From Micavibrio aeruginosavorus (GTDB lineage Bacteria; Pseudomonadota; Alphaproteobacteria; UBA9219), in contig DYNT01000009.1 in NCBI GenBank assembly GCA_020720905.1, positions 1-17,757 on the forward strand: DNA of 17,757 nucleotides, given 5' to 3'. Below are positions 1 through 7,786 of this stretch, in pieces. The translations under genes were made by a program, and so were the position numbers. Under the pieces are notes generated by a model. It was not told the origin of the DNA, made no database searches, and was given only the letters and a program-made list of their open reading frames with translations. The first letter of the stretch is position 1, and the number at the start of each line of letters is the position of its first letter.

Positions 1-45
1 GCCGTCCACGTGCCGCTTTTTTTGTTATTAAGAAGGGACTCTCTC

Positions 46-1494
46 ATGACATTGCCTTTGCTTCGCCACCGTTTGCGCCAAACAAAAATCGTTGCGACCT
101 TGGGGCCTTCTACGTCCTCTAAGGAAATGATCCGCGCCTTGTATGAGGCTGGTGCCGATGTGTTTCGCCTCAACTTTAGTCATGGTACGGCGGCGGATCA
201 TAAAGCGCGTATGGATGCCATCCGCGAGGTTGAGGCCGAAGTGGGTCGTCCCATCGCCGTGTTGGCTGATTTGCAAGGGCCCAAGCATCGTCTTGGCGTC
301 TTTAAGGAGGGCTCTATTGTCATCAAGGCGGGGCAGAGTTTGCGCTTGGATTTGGATGCCACGGCAGGCGATGACACACGCGTGCAGATGCCTCATCCTG
401 AAATTTTCACGGCGCTGAAAGTGGGCAGCATCCTTTTGCTGGATGATGGCAAGGTTCGTTTGCGCGTGATGGAAGCGGCCAAGGACTATGCTCAAACGGT
501 TGTTGAGGTGGGCGACAAGCTTTCCGATCGTAAGGGCGTCAATGTGCCGGATTCGGTTATTCCTGCTTCCGTTTTGACGGAAAAGGATCGTCACGATTTA
601 GAAGTTGCCTTAGATTTGGGCGCTGATTGGATTGCTTTGTCTTTTGTGCAAAGACCGGAAGATGTCATGGAAGCGCGGCAGTTAATCGGCAATCGCGCGG
701 CGATTCTAGCCAAGCTGGAAAAGCCGATGGCCATTCAAAGCTTGATCCCTATTTTAGAGCGTGCCGATGGCGTGATGGTGGCGCGTGGCGATCTGGGGGT
801 TGAAATGCCGCCAGAAGATGTGCCGCATACGCAAAAACGCATCATTCGTGAAGCGCGCAAGTTCGGCAAGCCTGTGATTGTTGCGACGCAAATGTTGGAA
901 TCCATGATTACCGCGCCAACGCCGACGCGGGCCGAAGCTTCGGACGTGGCAACGGCTGTTTATGATGGTGCGGATGCTGTGATGTTGTCGGCGGAAACGG
1001 CCAGCGGCCAATACCCTCTTGAGGCGGTCAGAATTATGGATCGGATTATTCAACATACGCAGGTTGATGCGATGGAGCAGGACGGCTTGCTGATGGGGAA
1101 AGTGGGCTTGCTCAGCACGGGCGCTGATGCGATTACGGCAGCTGCGCGGCAAGTGGCCGAGACGATTGGCGCGGTTGCGATTGTGACGTATACGACATCG
1201 GGATCAACGACATTGCGTGCGGCGCGAGAGCGACCCAGCGTTCCCATTTTGGGGCTGACTTCGCAGATGGAAACGGCGCGGCGTCTGGTTCTCTCCTATG
1301 GCGTTCACGCCGCGCATACGCCAGAGGCCAAAGGCCTGACCGAGGTTATCAGCACAGCGATTAAGATCGTGCGCGGTGATGGCCTTGCCAAGCTGTATGA
1401 TCGTGTCGTGATTACGGCGGGCGTGCCCTTTGGGACAACTGGCACAACCAACGTGCTGCGTATCGCCGTCGTTGATGAAGCAGGGCAGGGATAA
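46..1494 (+). CDS. pyk: Pyruvate kinase
   Basis: This 482-residue protein should catalyse phosphoenolpyruvate + ADP to pyruvate + ATP, the last step of glycolysis, in the cytosol. The N-terminus has the family pattern TKIVATLGPSTSS, followed by RLNFSHG and LADLQGPKHR. The active-site signature AILAKLEKP holds the catalytic Lys. It is followed by DGVMVARGDLGVE and by PVIVATQMLESM with PTPTRAEASDVA, which build the substrate and metal sites. The C-terminal allosteric domain runs to the stop, so the length is normal. I chose ATG 46 over an upstream GTG at 10 because AAGGGA lies at a good distance before it and homology begins there. The gene converges on yejF with only 14 bases between stops and no clear hairpin terminator. 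The first 45 bases of the window hold only its leader. Confidence 0.97.
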   Translation: MTLPLLRHRLRQTKIVATLGPSTSSKEMIRALYEAGADVFRLNFSHGTAADHKARMDAIREVEAEVGRPIAVLADLQGPKHRLGVFKEGSIVIKAGQSLRLDLDATAGDDTRVQMPHPEIFTALKVGSILLLDDGKVRLRVMEAAKDYAQTVVEVGDKLSDRKGVNVPDSVIPASVLTEKDRHDLEVALDLGADWIALSFVQRPEDVMEARQLIGNRAAILAKLEKPMAIQSLIPILERADGVMVARGDLGVEMPPEDVPHTQKRIIREARKFGKPVIVATQMLESMITAPTPTRAEASDVATAVYDGADAVMLSAETASGQYPLEAVRIMDRIIQHTQVDAMEQDGLLMGKVGLLSTGADAITAAARQVAETIGAVAIVTYTTSGSTTLRAARERPSVPILGLTSQMETARRLVLSYGVHAAHTPEAKGLTEVISTAIKIVRGDGLAKLYDRVVITAGVPFGTTGTTNVLRIAVVDEAGQG

Positions 1495-1508
1495 AAGGAA
1501 CAGGGTGG

Positions 1509-3239
1509 CTATAGGGCTGCTTGGAGCAGTGCTTTTGTGTAGTTTTCTTTTGGCGCAGTGAAGACAGCCTCTGCCGTGCCTTCTTCCACCACGCAGCCAT
1601 CCTTCATCACGATGACATAGTTCGACAAAGCCTTCACGACGCGCAGGTCATGGCTGATAAACAAATACGCAAGGCCATAGCGTTTTTGAAGATCGCGCAG
1701 AAGGTCTATGATTTGTGCCTGAACCGAGCGATCCAGCGCTGACGTTGGCTCATCCAAGATCACCAGCTTGGGACGCAGGATCATGGCACGGGCAATCGCG
1801 ATGCGCTGACGTTGCCCGCCCGAAAACTCATGCGGAAAGCGTGCGTGAAGCGCGGGATCAAGCCCGACATCGGTAAGCGCCTCTGCGATACGGCGCTGGC
1901 GTTCTTCTGCGCTTCCTGCAAGGCCGTGAATATCAAGACCCTCCGCGATAATATCGCCCACAGTCATGCGTGGGCTAAGGCTGCCATAGGGATCTTGAAA
2001 CACGACTTGCAGCGCTTGCCGTAGGGGGCGCATCGCGCTTCGCGAAAGGTTTTCTATGGACTGGCCATCAAAGAAAATCGTGCCTTGGCTGTCCGTGAGC
2101 CTTAGTAAAGCAAGCCCCAGCGTCGTCTTGCCAGAGCCTGACTCGCCCACGATGCCGATAGTCTCGCCAGCGCGAATGGAAAGGCTAATGCCGTCCACGG
2201 CGCGGATCGTGTCCGTTACGCGGCGCAGCAAGCCGGTCTTGATCGGAAAATGAACCTTAATGGCATCGGCTTTTAGCACCAGTGGCGCATCGGGCGCGGC
2301 CTTAGGTGCAAGCCCCTTTGGCTCAGCCGCCAACAGCATTTTGGTGTAGGGATGTTGAGGCGCGTTGAAAAGGGAGCCAGTGCTGCCGCTCTCCACAATC
2401 TCGCCCGCCTTCATCACGGCTACGCGATCCGCAATTTTGCGCACGATGGTCAGGTCATGCGTAATCATGAGCAACGCCATGCCCATCTTGTGTTGGATAT
2501 CTTTAAGGAGGGTGAGGATTTGCGCCTGAATGGTCACATCCAGCGCGGTTGTTGGTTCATCCGCGATCAGCAGATCGGGATCGTTTGCCAAGGCCATCGC
2601 GATCATCACACGCTGCCGCTGCCCACCTGATAATTCATGCGGGTAGGCGGTCAGGCGCTTTTCGGGATTGGGCAGACCGACCAGCGCAAGAAGCTCTAGC
2701 GTGCGCGTTTTGGCTGCTGTTTCGCTCAGCCCTTTATGGACGAACAGAACCTCGCCAATTTGCTTTTCAATCGTGTGCAGCGGGTTGAGCGAGGTCATCG
2801 GCTCTTGGAAAATCATCGCAATCCGGTTGCCACGTATGGTTTGGATGTTGACTTCTTTTTCATCCATCATCGCGAGCGAAGCCGTAGGCGGAGCGTGGCG
2901 ATCCAGCTGCGCCGCGTCTGCGGCGCAAGAGAGTCTTATGCCGCGCAGACGCGCGGCGCTGGATTGCTTCACTGCGCTCGCAATGACGGATGAAGAGTTC
3001 TTACCTTCGCCATGACGGTTTAGAATAATCTGTCCATCAAACACAATCGTTCCCGTTGGCTCCACAGGCAGTAATCGTAAGATGGAAAGCGCGGTGACGG
3101 ACTTGCCAGAGCCGGACTCGCCGACCAGCGCCAGAGTCTCGCCTTTGTTGATTGAAAACGATACGCCTTGCACGGCTTGGGCAGCGTTGTCACCATGGCC
3201 GAACGTGACGCACAGGTTGGAGACGGAAAGAAGGGTCAT
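1509..3239 (-). CDS. yejF: Peptide/microcin C ABC transporter, duplicated ATP-binding subunit
   Basis: YejF powers the YejABEF importer for oligopeptides and microcin-C-type compounds from the cytosolic face of the inner membrane. The 576 residues hold two ABC domains in tandem. Domain 1 has Walker A GESGSGKS (40-47), Q-loop region FQEPMTSLNP (about 144-153), signature LSGGQRQR (203-210) and Walker B LLIADEPT (223-230). Domain 2 has Walker A GESGSGKT (365-372), FQDP (414-417), signature FSGGQRQR (472-479) and Walker B LVILDEPT (492-499). The first ATG overlaps the yejE stop by 4 bases (ATGA), which implies translational coupling. The protein is about 45 residues longer than the E. coli form (about 529). 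The excess lies at residues about 84-126 and is encoded by a palindromic repeat, in the variable loop between FDGQIIL and the TIRGNRIAMIFQEP block. All catalytic motifs remain intact. Confidence 0.95.
   Translation of the reverse strand: MTLLSVSNLCVTFGHGDNAAQAVQGVSFSINKGETLALVGESGSGKSVTALSILRLLPVEPTGTIVFDGQIILNRHGEGKNSSSVIASAVKQSSAARLRGIRLSCAADAAQLDRHAPPTASLAMMDEKEVNIQTIRGNRIAMIFQEPMTSLNPLHTIEKQIGEVLFVHKGLSETAAKTRTLELLALVGLPNPEKRLTAYPHELSGGQRQRVMIAMALANDPDLLIADEPTTALDVTIQAQILTLLKDIQHKMGMALLMITHDLTIVRKIADRVAVMKAGEIVESGSTGSLFNAPQHPYTKMLLAAEPKGLAPKAAPDAPLVLKADAIKVHFPIKTGLLRRVTDTIRAVDGISLSIRAGETIGIVGESGSGKTTLGLALLRLTDSQGTIFFDGQSIENLSRSAMRPLRQALQVVFQDPYGSLSPRMTVGDIIAEGLDIHGLAGSAEERQRRIAEALTDVGLDPALHARFPHEFSGGQRQRIAIARAMILRPKLVILDEPTSALDRSVQAQIIDLLRDLQKRYGLAYLFISHDLRVVKALSNYVIVMKDGCVVEEGTAEAVFTAPKENYTKALLQAAL
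2864..2989. repeat. CGTCAT-bounded palindromic element inserted in frame in yejF
   Basis: The terminal arms (2864-2878 and 2975-2989) are inverted repeats matching at 13 of 15 positions, ending in ATGACGG. The interior holds a GC-rich dyad: GCCGCGTCTGCGGCGC, then AAGAGAGTCTTATGCC, then GCGCAGACGCGCGGCG. The plus-strand core is nearly the same as in the copies at 10013-10138 and 13554-13699. Because yejF is read on the minus strand, this copy lies in the opposite orientation to its host gene compared with the other two. It adds about 42 codons (VIASAVKQSSAARLRG and onward) without breaking the frame. Confidence 0.88.
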
Positions 3240-4273
3240 GCGCGTCCCCCCGTCGTTTTGCGCGCATCGAACGCGTCGCGCACAGCCTCGCCGATAAAGA
3301 TCAGCAGCGTGAGCATAAGCGCCAGCACGCTAAAAGCGCTGATACCCAGCCACGGCGCTTGTAGGTTATTCTTGCCTTGGTTGAGCAATTCCCCCAGCGA
3401 GGGCGATCCGGGCGGCAAGCCAAAGCCAAGGAAATCCAGCGCTGTCAATGTCGTGATGGAATGGTTGAGTACAAAGGGCAGGTAAGTGAGCGTCGCGACC
3501 ATCGCGTTGGGCAGAACGTGCTTAAACATGACAAGCGTGTCGCTTGCGCCCAGCGCTTTGGCAGCGCGAACATAATCAAGATTGCGGGCGCGTAGAAACT
3601 CAGCCCTCACAACGTGAACCAACGACATCCACGAAAACAGCAGCATGAGAATAAGGAGCCACCAAAAGTTTGGCTGCACAAGCGAGGCCATAATGATGAG
3701 CAGGTACAGGACAGGCATCCCCCCCCATATTTCCATCACGCGCTGCATTAAAAGGTCGGTGAGGCCGCCGAAATAGCCCTGCACCGCGCCCGCGCACACG
3801 CCGATGATGGAGGACAACAGCGTGAGCGTCAGGCCGAACAGAACGGAAATACGAAAGCCATAGATCATCCGCGCCAAAACGTCGCGGCCTTGATCGTCTG
3901 TGCCCAACCAGTTATCCGCCGATGGCGGCGCAGGCGCGGGAACGGTCAGGTCATAATTGATCGTGTTATAGGAAAAGGGGATAAGCGGCCAGATCATAAG
4001 GCCGCCTTTTTCCGCGATCAGTTTTTTCATATAAGGATCGCGGTAGCGTGCCTCCGTCTCAAACTCGCCGCCAAAGGTGGTTTCGGGATAGGCCTTGAAA
4101 ATCGGCGCAAAGGCCTGCCCGTTCACATAAAGGACAAGCGGCTTATCGTTCGCGATCAGCTCGGCGGCCATCGCCAGAACAAACAGCACAAGAAAAAGCC
4201 AGAACGCGGCATGCCCGCGTCGGTTCGCCTTAAACGCCGCAAGGCGGCGGCGGGTGAGGGGGGAGAGGATCAT
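3236..4273 (-). CDS. yejE: Peptide/microcin C ABC transporter, permease YejE
   Basis: This is the second inner-membrane permease of the Yej importer. The 345 residues match the usual length (about 341 in E. coli). A first membrane helix follows a basic N-terminus (about residues 24-42). Then comes a long periplasmic segment with the typical FGGEFETEARYRDPY and PLIPFSYNTIN, then DNWLGTDDQGRDVLARMIYGFRIS, which is the OppC-like start of the transmembrane core. The cytoplasmic EAA-type coupling loop is at RNLDYVRAAKALGASD. The ATG at 4273 is preceded on the minus strand by AAAGGGA at suitable spacing. The 136-base gap back to yejB carries a palindromic repeat. The 3' end overlaps yejF by 4 bases. 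Confidence 0.94.
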   Translation of the reverse strand: MILSPLTRRRLAAFKANRRGHAAFWLFLVLFVLAMAAELIANDKPLVLYVNGQAFAPIFKAYPETTFGGEFETEARYRDPYMKKLIAEKGGLMIWPLIPFSYNTINYDLTVPAPAPPSADNWLGTDDQGRDVLARMIYGFRISVLFGLTLTLLSSIIGVCAGAVQGYFGGLTDLLMQRVMEIWGGMPVLYLLIIMASLVQPNFWWLLILMLLFSWMSLVHVVRAEFLRARNLDYVRAAKALGASDTLVMFKHVLPNAMVATLTYLPFVLNHSITTLTALDFLGFGLPPGSPSLGELLNQGKNNLQAPWLGISAFSVLALMLTLLIFIGEAVRDAFDARKTTGGRA

Positions 4274-4299
4274 GAGATTCCCTTTCCTTTCCCCCTGTC

Positions 4300-4381
4300 C
4301 GTCATGCCAGCGAAGGCTGGCATCCCATTTTCTTGTTTAAAAAAGAAACCAAATGGGATCCCCGCCTTCGCGGGGATGACG
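4300..4381. repeat. CGTCAT-bounded palindromic element between yejB and yejE
   Basis: An 82-base compound palindrome. Outer ends CGTCAT and ATGACG pair. Inside, CCAGCGAAGGCTGG and CCCCGCCTTCGCGGGG each form their own hairpin, and ATCCCATTT (4322-4330) pairs with AAATGGGAT (4351-4359) around an A/T-rich loop. The folded form would be a cloverleaf. It lies inside the yej transcript, so it may act as an mRNA-stability or differential-expression element. It lacks the core dyad shared by the three intragenic copies but has the same termini. Confidence 0.85.
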
Positions 4382-4409
4382 GGATTGTGAGTGGTTGAAG
4401 AAACTTCCA

Positions 4410-5528
4410 TCACGTTTTCCTCGCTTCGAAATCAATGCGGGGATCGACGGCGACATACATCAAATCGCCAATCAGTTGCAAGGTAAGCCCCAGAAGCGTG
4501 AAGAAGTACAGGGTGCCGAACATGACGGGATAATCGCGGTTGATCGCAGCCTCAAAACCCAACAGCCCCATGCCGTCCAGCGAGAAAATCACTTCGATCA
4601 AAAGCGAGCCTGTAAATAAAATCCCGATAAAGGCTGATGGGAAACCTGCAATCACGATCAGCATGGCGTTGCGAAACACATGGCCGTAAAGGACGCGGTT
4701 TTCGCTTAGCCCCTTGGCGCGGGCGGTCAGGACGTATTGCTTGTTAATCTCATCCAAAAACGAGTTTTTCGTGAGCATGGTGAGGCTCGCAAACCCGCCG
4801 ATCACCATCGCGGCGACGGGCAGCGCGATATGCCAAAAGTAATCGCCGATCCGCGCAGGCCAGCTCAGATCCTGCCAGTTGTCGGAGACAAGGCCGCGCA
4901 GCGGGAACCAATCCAAATAGCGCCCGCCTGAAAAAACGATGATGAGCAATACGGCGAACAGAAAGCTGGGGATGGCATAGCCCGCGATAATCGCGGCGCT
5001 TGTCCACAGATCAAAGGGCGAGCCGTCCTTCACCGCCTTGCGAATGCCAAGAGGAATGGACACCAGATAGATGATCAGGGTTGACCATAAGCCCAGCGAA
5101 ACCGATACAGGCATTTTTGCGATGACAAGATCCATCACTTTTTCATCGCGGAAATAGGACGTGCCAAAATCAAAGCGCACATAATTTCCGATCATCTTGA
5201 AAAAGCGCTCATGCAGTGGCTTGTCAAAACCAAATTGCTTTTCCAGCTCTAGGATCAATTCAGGGTCAACCCCTTGCGCGCCTTTATAGCGGGATGTCGC
5301 GGCGCTGGCGGCGGCGTTATTCTCGCGCATATTCTGTCCGGCGCTAGCCGTATCGCTTCCGCCGCCTGACACGCGAGCGGTTGCCTCTACCGCGTTGCCT
5401 TGCAGCTTGGCGACGATTTGCTCAATGGGGCCACCAGGGGCGGCTTGAACAATCACAAAGTTCAGCACCATAATCCCCAGCAAGGTGGGGATCATTAACA
5501 ACAGGCGGCGAAGGATATAAGCGATCAT
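4410..5528 (-). CDS. yejB: Peptide/microcin C ABC transporter, permease YejB
   Basis: This is the first permease gene of the Yej importer, 372 residues from ATG 5528. The start is set by homology: MIAYILRRLLLMIPTLLG is the standard N-terminal membrane helix. The open frame continues upstream to 5777 but that part overlaps the regulator gene and is not homologous. No good Shine-Dalgarno sequence precedes the ATG. A Gly/Ser/Ala-rich stretch (SGGGSDTASAGQNMREN) is followed by GAQGVDPELILELEKQFGFDKP, a form known from alphaproteobacterial YejB proteins. The EAA-type loop is at INKQYVLTARAKGLSENRV, and the C-terminus has LGFEAAINRDYPVMFGTLYFF and DPRIDFE. The solute-binding protein gene yejA, often next to yejB, is not in this window. 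A CRP/FNR-type gene lies directly upstream on the same strand, 73 bases away. Confidence 0.94.
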   Translation of the reverse strand: MIAYILRRLLLMIPTLLGIMVLNFVIVQAAPGGPIEQIVAKLQGNAVEATARVSGGGSDTASAGQNMRENNAAASAATSRYKGAQGVDPELILELEKQFGFDKPLHERFFKMIGNYVRFDFGTSYFRDEKVMDLVIAKMPVSVSLGLWSTLIIYLVSIPLGIRKAVKDGSPFDLWTSAAIIAGYAIPSFLFAVLLIIVFSGGRYLDWFPLRGLVSDNWQDLSWPARIGDYFWHIALPVAAMVIGGFASLTMLTKNSFLDEINKQYVLTARAKGLSENRVLYGHVFRNAMLIVIAGFPSAFIGILFTGSLLIEVIFSLDGMGLLGFEAAINRDYPVMFGTLYFFTLLGLTLQLIGDLMYVAVDPRIDFEARKT

Positions 5529-5534
5529 GGGAAG

Positions 5535-5551
5535 GCATACTAACCGTATGC
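5535..5551 (-). other. Small hairpin just before the yejB start
   Basis: GCATAC and GTATGC form a perfect 6-bp stem around a 5-base loop. The structure ends six bases before the yejB ATG. It has no T-run on the yejB side, so it is not a convincing terminator for the regulator gene upstream. It could influence yejB translation initiation or be incidental. Confidence 0.4.
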
Positions 5552-5601
5552 GATGTGGATGGAAAGATTGAAGACGACCTAAAATTAAAAGAGATGATTT
5601 T

Positions 5602-7137
5602 TTATTCTCCTCGCGCCTTACGGGCGGCTCTGATAGGGGCGCAATTGGCGGCTTCGGCGCGGCAACAACGCAAAGCCATGTCCGGATCGCAGTAGGCGCA
5701 AAGAGCATGGGATTCTGGCATCGTAATTTGGTGTTTTTCGATTGTGAAGCCGCGTTTTTTAAACTGCCCCAAAACACGCGAAAAAGTCTCTGGTTTGATG
5801 TTCAAATACGATGCAATAAGGGCTTTATCAAAGGGGAGTTTGATCGGCTCGCCCTCCAATCCTGTTTCCAGATGAAGATTGATGAGGAACCATCCTACAC
5901 GCTGTTCGGCCGTCCGCAGGGTTATTTGCTCAAATTGTCCGACCAGCCTTTGCAGCCGAGTTGTTGTGGCCAGTAAAAAATTCTGTGACAACTCGCGATT
6001 GCGAGAGAGGTGATCCGCCAAAGTTGTCAAAGAAAGTGAAAGAATCCGTCCTTTTGTGATGGTCTTGAACGTAAAGGGCGCAGGTAGGGTCATCATGAAA
6101 CTGTGATCCAGCAAGCAGTCTTTTCTGCCCAGTATTTGCAGGATGGATTCTTGTCCATCGGCATTTGTTTTATAGCTGCGCGCCCATCCTTCCCAAAGGA
6201 TGATAAAACGGGAAACAGGATCGCCTTGTGCAAAGAGGGTCGTGTTTTTATCGACTGTGATTAGGTTGGCGCCTTTTAAAATGTTACGTAAGGAAACCTC
6301 GGAAAGACCGCGAAAGAGGGAGTGTTGTTTAATGTTTTCCCATTCTCTTTCAATATCGCTGTCAAGGGATGAAACGGTGCTATGACCTATCTCGCCCCCT
6401 TTATTATCTTGCAAAAGACGCGCCATTGTTGTGATGAGAGAACCAAACCGTTGTTCGATCTCGTCATTCAAAAAAGAGAACCATGCCGCCATGGAGTTTT
6501 CTGCCAAGACTCCCTTGCTATAGCCATCCCTTATTTTTCTGAGAATTTGATCCATCTTGCCGATGGTGGCGGCTGACGGGGCGCGGGCTTCATCAATCCA
6601 AAGTCTTAGTTTTTCATCGGCCAGCCCCATAAAAAGGCGTTCGCGGGACAGACAAGAAAGCGCCAAGTTTTTCATGCGGCTGACATCAACGGGGAGAACC
6701 TCAGCTCTACGATAAATGGCAAGGCCGCCATCGCGCAGTTGGCCAAGATAGCTCAGCGAGGCCACATAATGGATCAAAGCGCCTGTTTGCGAGGGCGTCA
6801 GGTCTGTATGATTAGCCAGATGGCCAAGAGCTAATTGATAGATAGGCTGCTCTAAATTAAAGAGATACCATTCAATAAGGGCATCATGAGAAAAACTTTT
6901 GCGAAGTTCAGCGTTATTGCGCTTGGCGAAGGATTCAAAAAAGCGCTCTGGTAACAAAACCCAAAAGTCCAGATTGTTCTTTTGCGCAAAGATCAGTTCT
7001 TTGTGGGTAAGGGCCGCTTGTTCATCAAAAGACGGAATATCGCTGGTATCCGTCAGCGCGTGCTCAATAAGGGCGATTCCGCGCTCTTTTTGAAGCGCAG
7101 CGAGCAAGGATAGGGTGGGGAGTAGAGCGTTGGGCAA
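5602..7137 (-). CDS. CRP/FNR-family regulator with N-terminal NIT-like domain and C-terminal Cys cluster
   Basis: This 511-residue protein is about twice the length of a normal CRP/FNR protein. Residues 1 to about 230 are helical and resemble the NIT (nitrate/nitrite-sensing) domain of NasR: LAALQKERG at 12-20 fits the opening LQ-x-ERG motif, and the segment at 120-141 with GQLRDGGLAIY fits the second motif (GQERA-x-GA-x-GF). Residues about 274-395 form a cyclic-nucleotide-binding-like fold (LFRGLSEVSLRNIL, FAQGDPVSRFIILWEG). The helix-turn-helix at 437-464 contains E450-T-F-S453-R454, the E-x2-S-R signature with which FNR reads TTGAT. The tail has C480, C483, C491, C492 and C499; there is no FNR-like N-terminal Cys set. 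Start: TTG 7137 with AAAAGG seven bases before it; a stop lies just upstream in frame and no usable ATG lies nearby. It is divergent from ubiT across a perfect FNR box. The regulator call is firm; the NIT call and any metal binding by the tail are inference. Confidence 0.85.
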   Translation of the reverse strand: MPNALLPTLSLLAALQKERGIALIEHALTDTSDIPSFDEQAALTHKELIFAQKNNLDFWVLLPERFFESFAKRNNAELRKSFSHDALIEWYLFNLEQPIYQLALGHLANHTDLTPSQTGALIHYVASLSYLGQLRDGGLAIYRRAEVLPVDVSRMKNLALSCLSRERLFMGLADEKLRLWIDEARAPSAATIGKMDQILRKIRDGYSKGVLAENSMAAWFSFLNDEIEQRFGSLITTMARLLQDNKGGEIGHSTVSSLDSDIEREWENIKQHSLFRGLSEVSLRNILKGANLITVDKNTTLFAQGDPVSRFIILWEGWARSYKTNADGQESILQILGRKDCLLDHSFMMTLPAPFTFKTITKGRILSLSLTTLADHLSRNRELSQNFLLATTTRLQRLVGQFEQITLRTAEQRVGWFLINLHLETGLEGEPIKLPFDKALIASYLNIKPETFSRVLGQFKKRGFTIEKHQITMPESHALCAYCDPDMALRCCRAEAANCAPIRAARKARGE

Positions 7138-7179
7138 AGGAAAGCCTTTTATGGAAGTGGGTTAGAAGGGTCATTATTC

Positions 7180-7193
7180 TTGATCGTTATCAA
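7180..7193. promoter_or_regulatory. FNR-type box between the regulator gene and ubiT
   Basis: TTGATCGTTATCAA is an exact match to the FNR consensus TTGAT-N4-ATCAA. Its centre (7186.5) predicts, for a class II FNR-activated promoter, a transcript start near 7228 and a -10 hexamer near 7216-7222, where TTGATAA is found. That would drive ubiT with a leader of about 13 bases. The box also lies 43 bases upstream of the regulator's own TTG start, so autoregulation is possible. The -10 and start site are inferred. Confidence 0.85.
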
Positions 7194-7240
7194 GACATGA
7201 GGCAAGCTGTATTTTTTGATAACGCTGTTATGGTTCTTTG

Positions 7241-7786
7241 ATGAAAAAACGATCCTTTCCTCTGCCTTTGGCAAAAATGGCGCTGGCGGTTGTGCCGCCT
7301 TTGGCCGTGGCGCGAACAACAGAAATCGTGATGCAGCGTATCCGCAGGCGTCATCCCAAGCTGTTGGCCAACCTTGCGCAGTTGTCCAAGGCTGTTGTGT
7401 TCTTTGCGCCGACGGACACGCCGTATCGTTTTGCCCTGACGTTGGGGCAGCCGCCTGTGCGTTTTTCCGTCCTCTCTCCTCATGAACAGGGGAGAGCCGA
7501 TGCCACGATCACGGGCTCATTGCGCGATTTAATCGCGATGCTAGAGGGGCGCGAGGACGGCGATACGCTCTTTTTCTCGCGCGCTATTCAGGTCGTTGGG
7601 GATACGTCCGTGATTGTGGGGCTGCGTAACACGCTAGACCGCGAAGAAATGGATGTGATGGGCGAGATACTCTCCCTTTTTGGGCCGTTTGCGAAATCGG
7701 CTGAAGTTTTTCTATCGTTGGCCGATGCGCTGGGAACGCGCCTTTATAAACGAATGAAGAGGGTTCATGACACGCCCCTTTCTTGA
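7241..7786 (+). CDS. ubiT: SCP2-domain lipid-binding protein of anaerobic ubiquinone synthesis, UbiT
   Basis: UbiT is the accessory SCP2-fold protein that holds ubiquinone intermediates in the O2-independent pathway, with UbiU and UbiV. The 181 residues are the expected size. The basic, hydrophobic N-terminus (FPLPLAKMALAVVPPLAVART) is followed by the SCP2 core: FALTLGQPPVRFSVL, ADATITGSLRDLIAMLEGREDGDTLFFSRAIQVVGDT and an amphipathic C-terminal helix. The core GREDGDTLFFSR-x4-GDT is the pattern of the E. coli YhbT family. ATG 7241 is preferred to TTG 7238. No strong Shine-Dalgarno sequence is visible. The end overlaps the ubiU start by 20 bases, which suggests coupled translation. An FNR box lies 48 bases upstream. 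Confidence 0.9.
   Translation: MKKRSFPLPLAKMALAVVPPLAVARTTEIVMQRIRRRHPKLLANLAQLSKAVVFFAPTDTPYRFALTLGQPPVRFSVLSPHEQGRADATITGSLRDLIAMLEGREDGDTLFFSRAIQVVGDTSVIVGLRNTLDREEMDVMGEILSLFGPFAKSAEVFLSLADALGTRLYKRMKRVHDTPLS

Noticed and set aside
2668..3015. Plus-strand open frame across the yejF repeat
   Set aside because: It is a shadow of yejF; its RAALDCFTALAMTDE-type peptide is only the repeat read on the other strand.
4300..4381. CRISPR-like repeat
   Set aside because: The elements are single, dispersed palindromes with no regular spacers.
5529..5777. N-terminal extension of yejB to a longer open frame
   Set aside because: The extra 83 residues overlap the regulator gene, have no family similarity, and the standard YejB N-terminus begins at ATG 5528.
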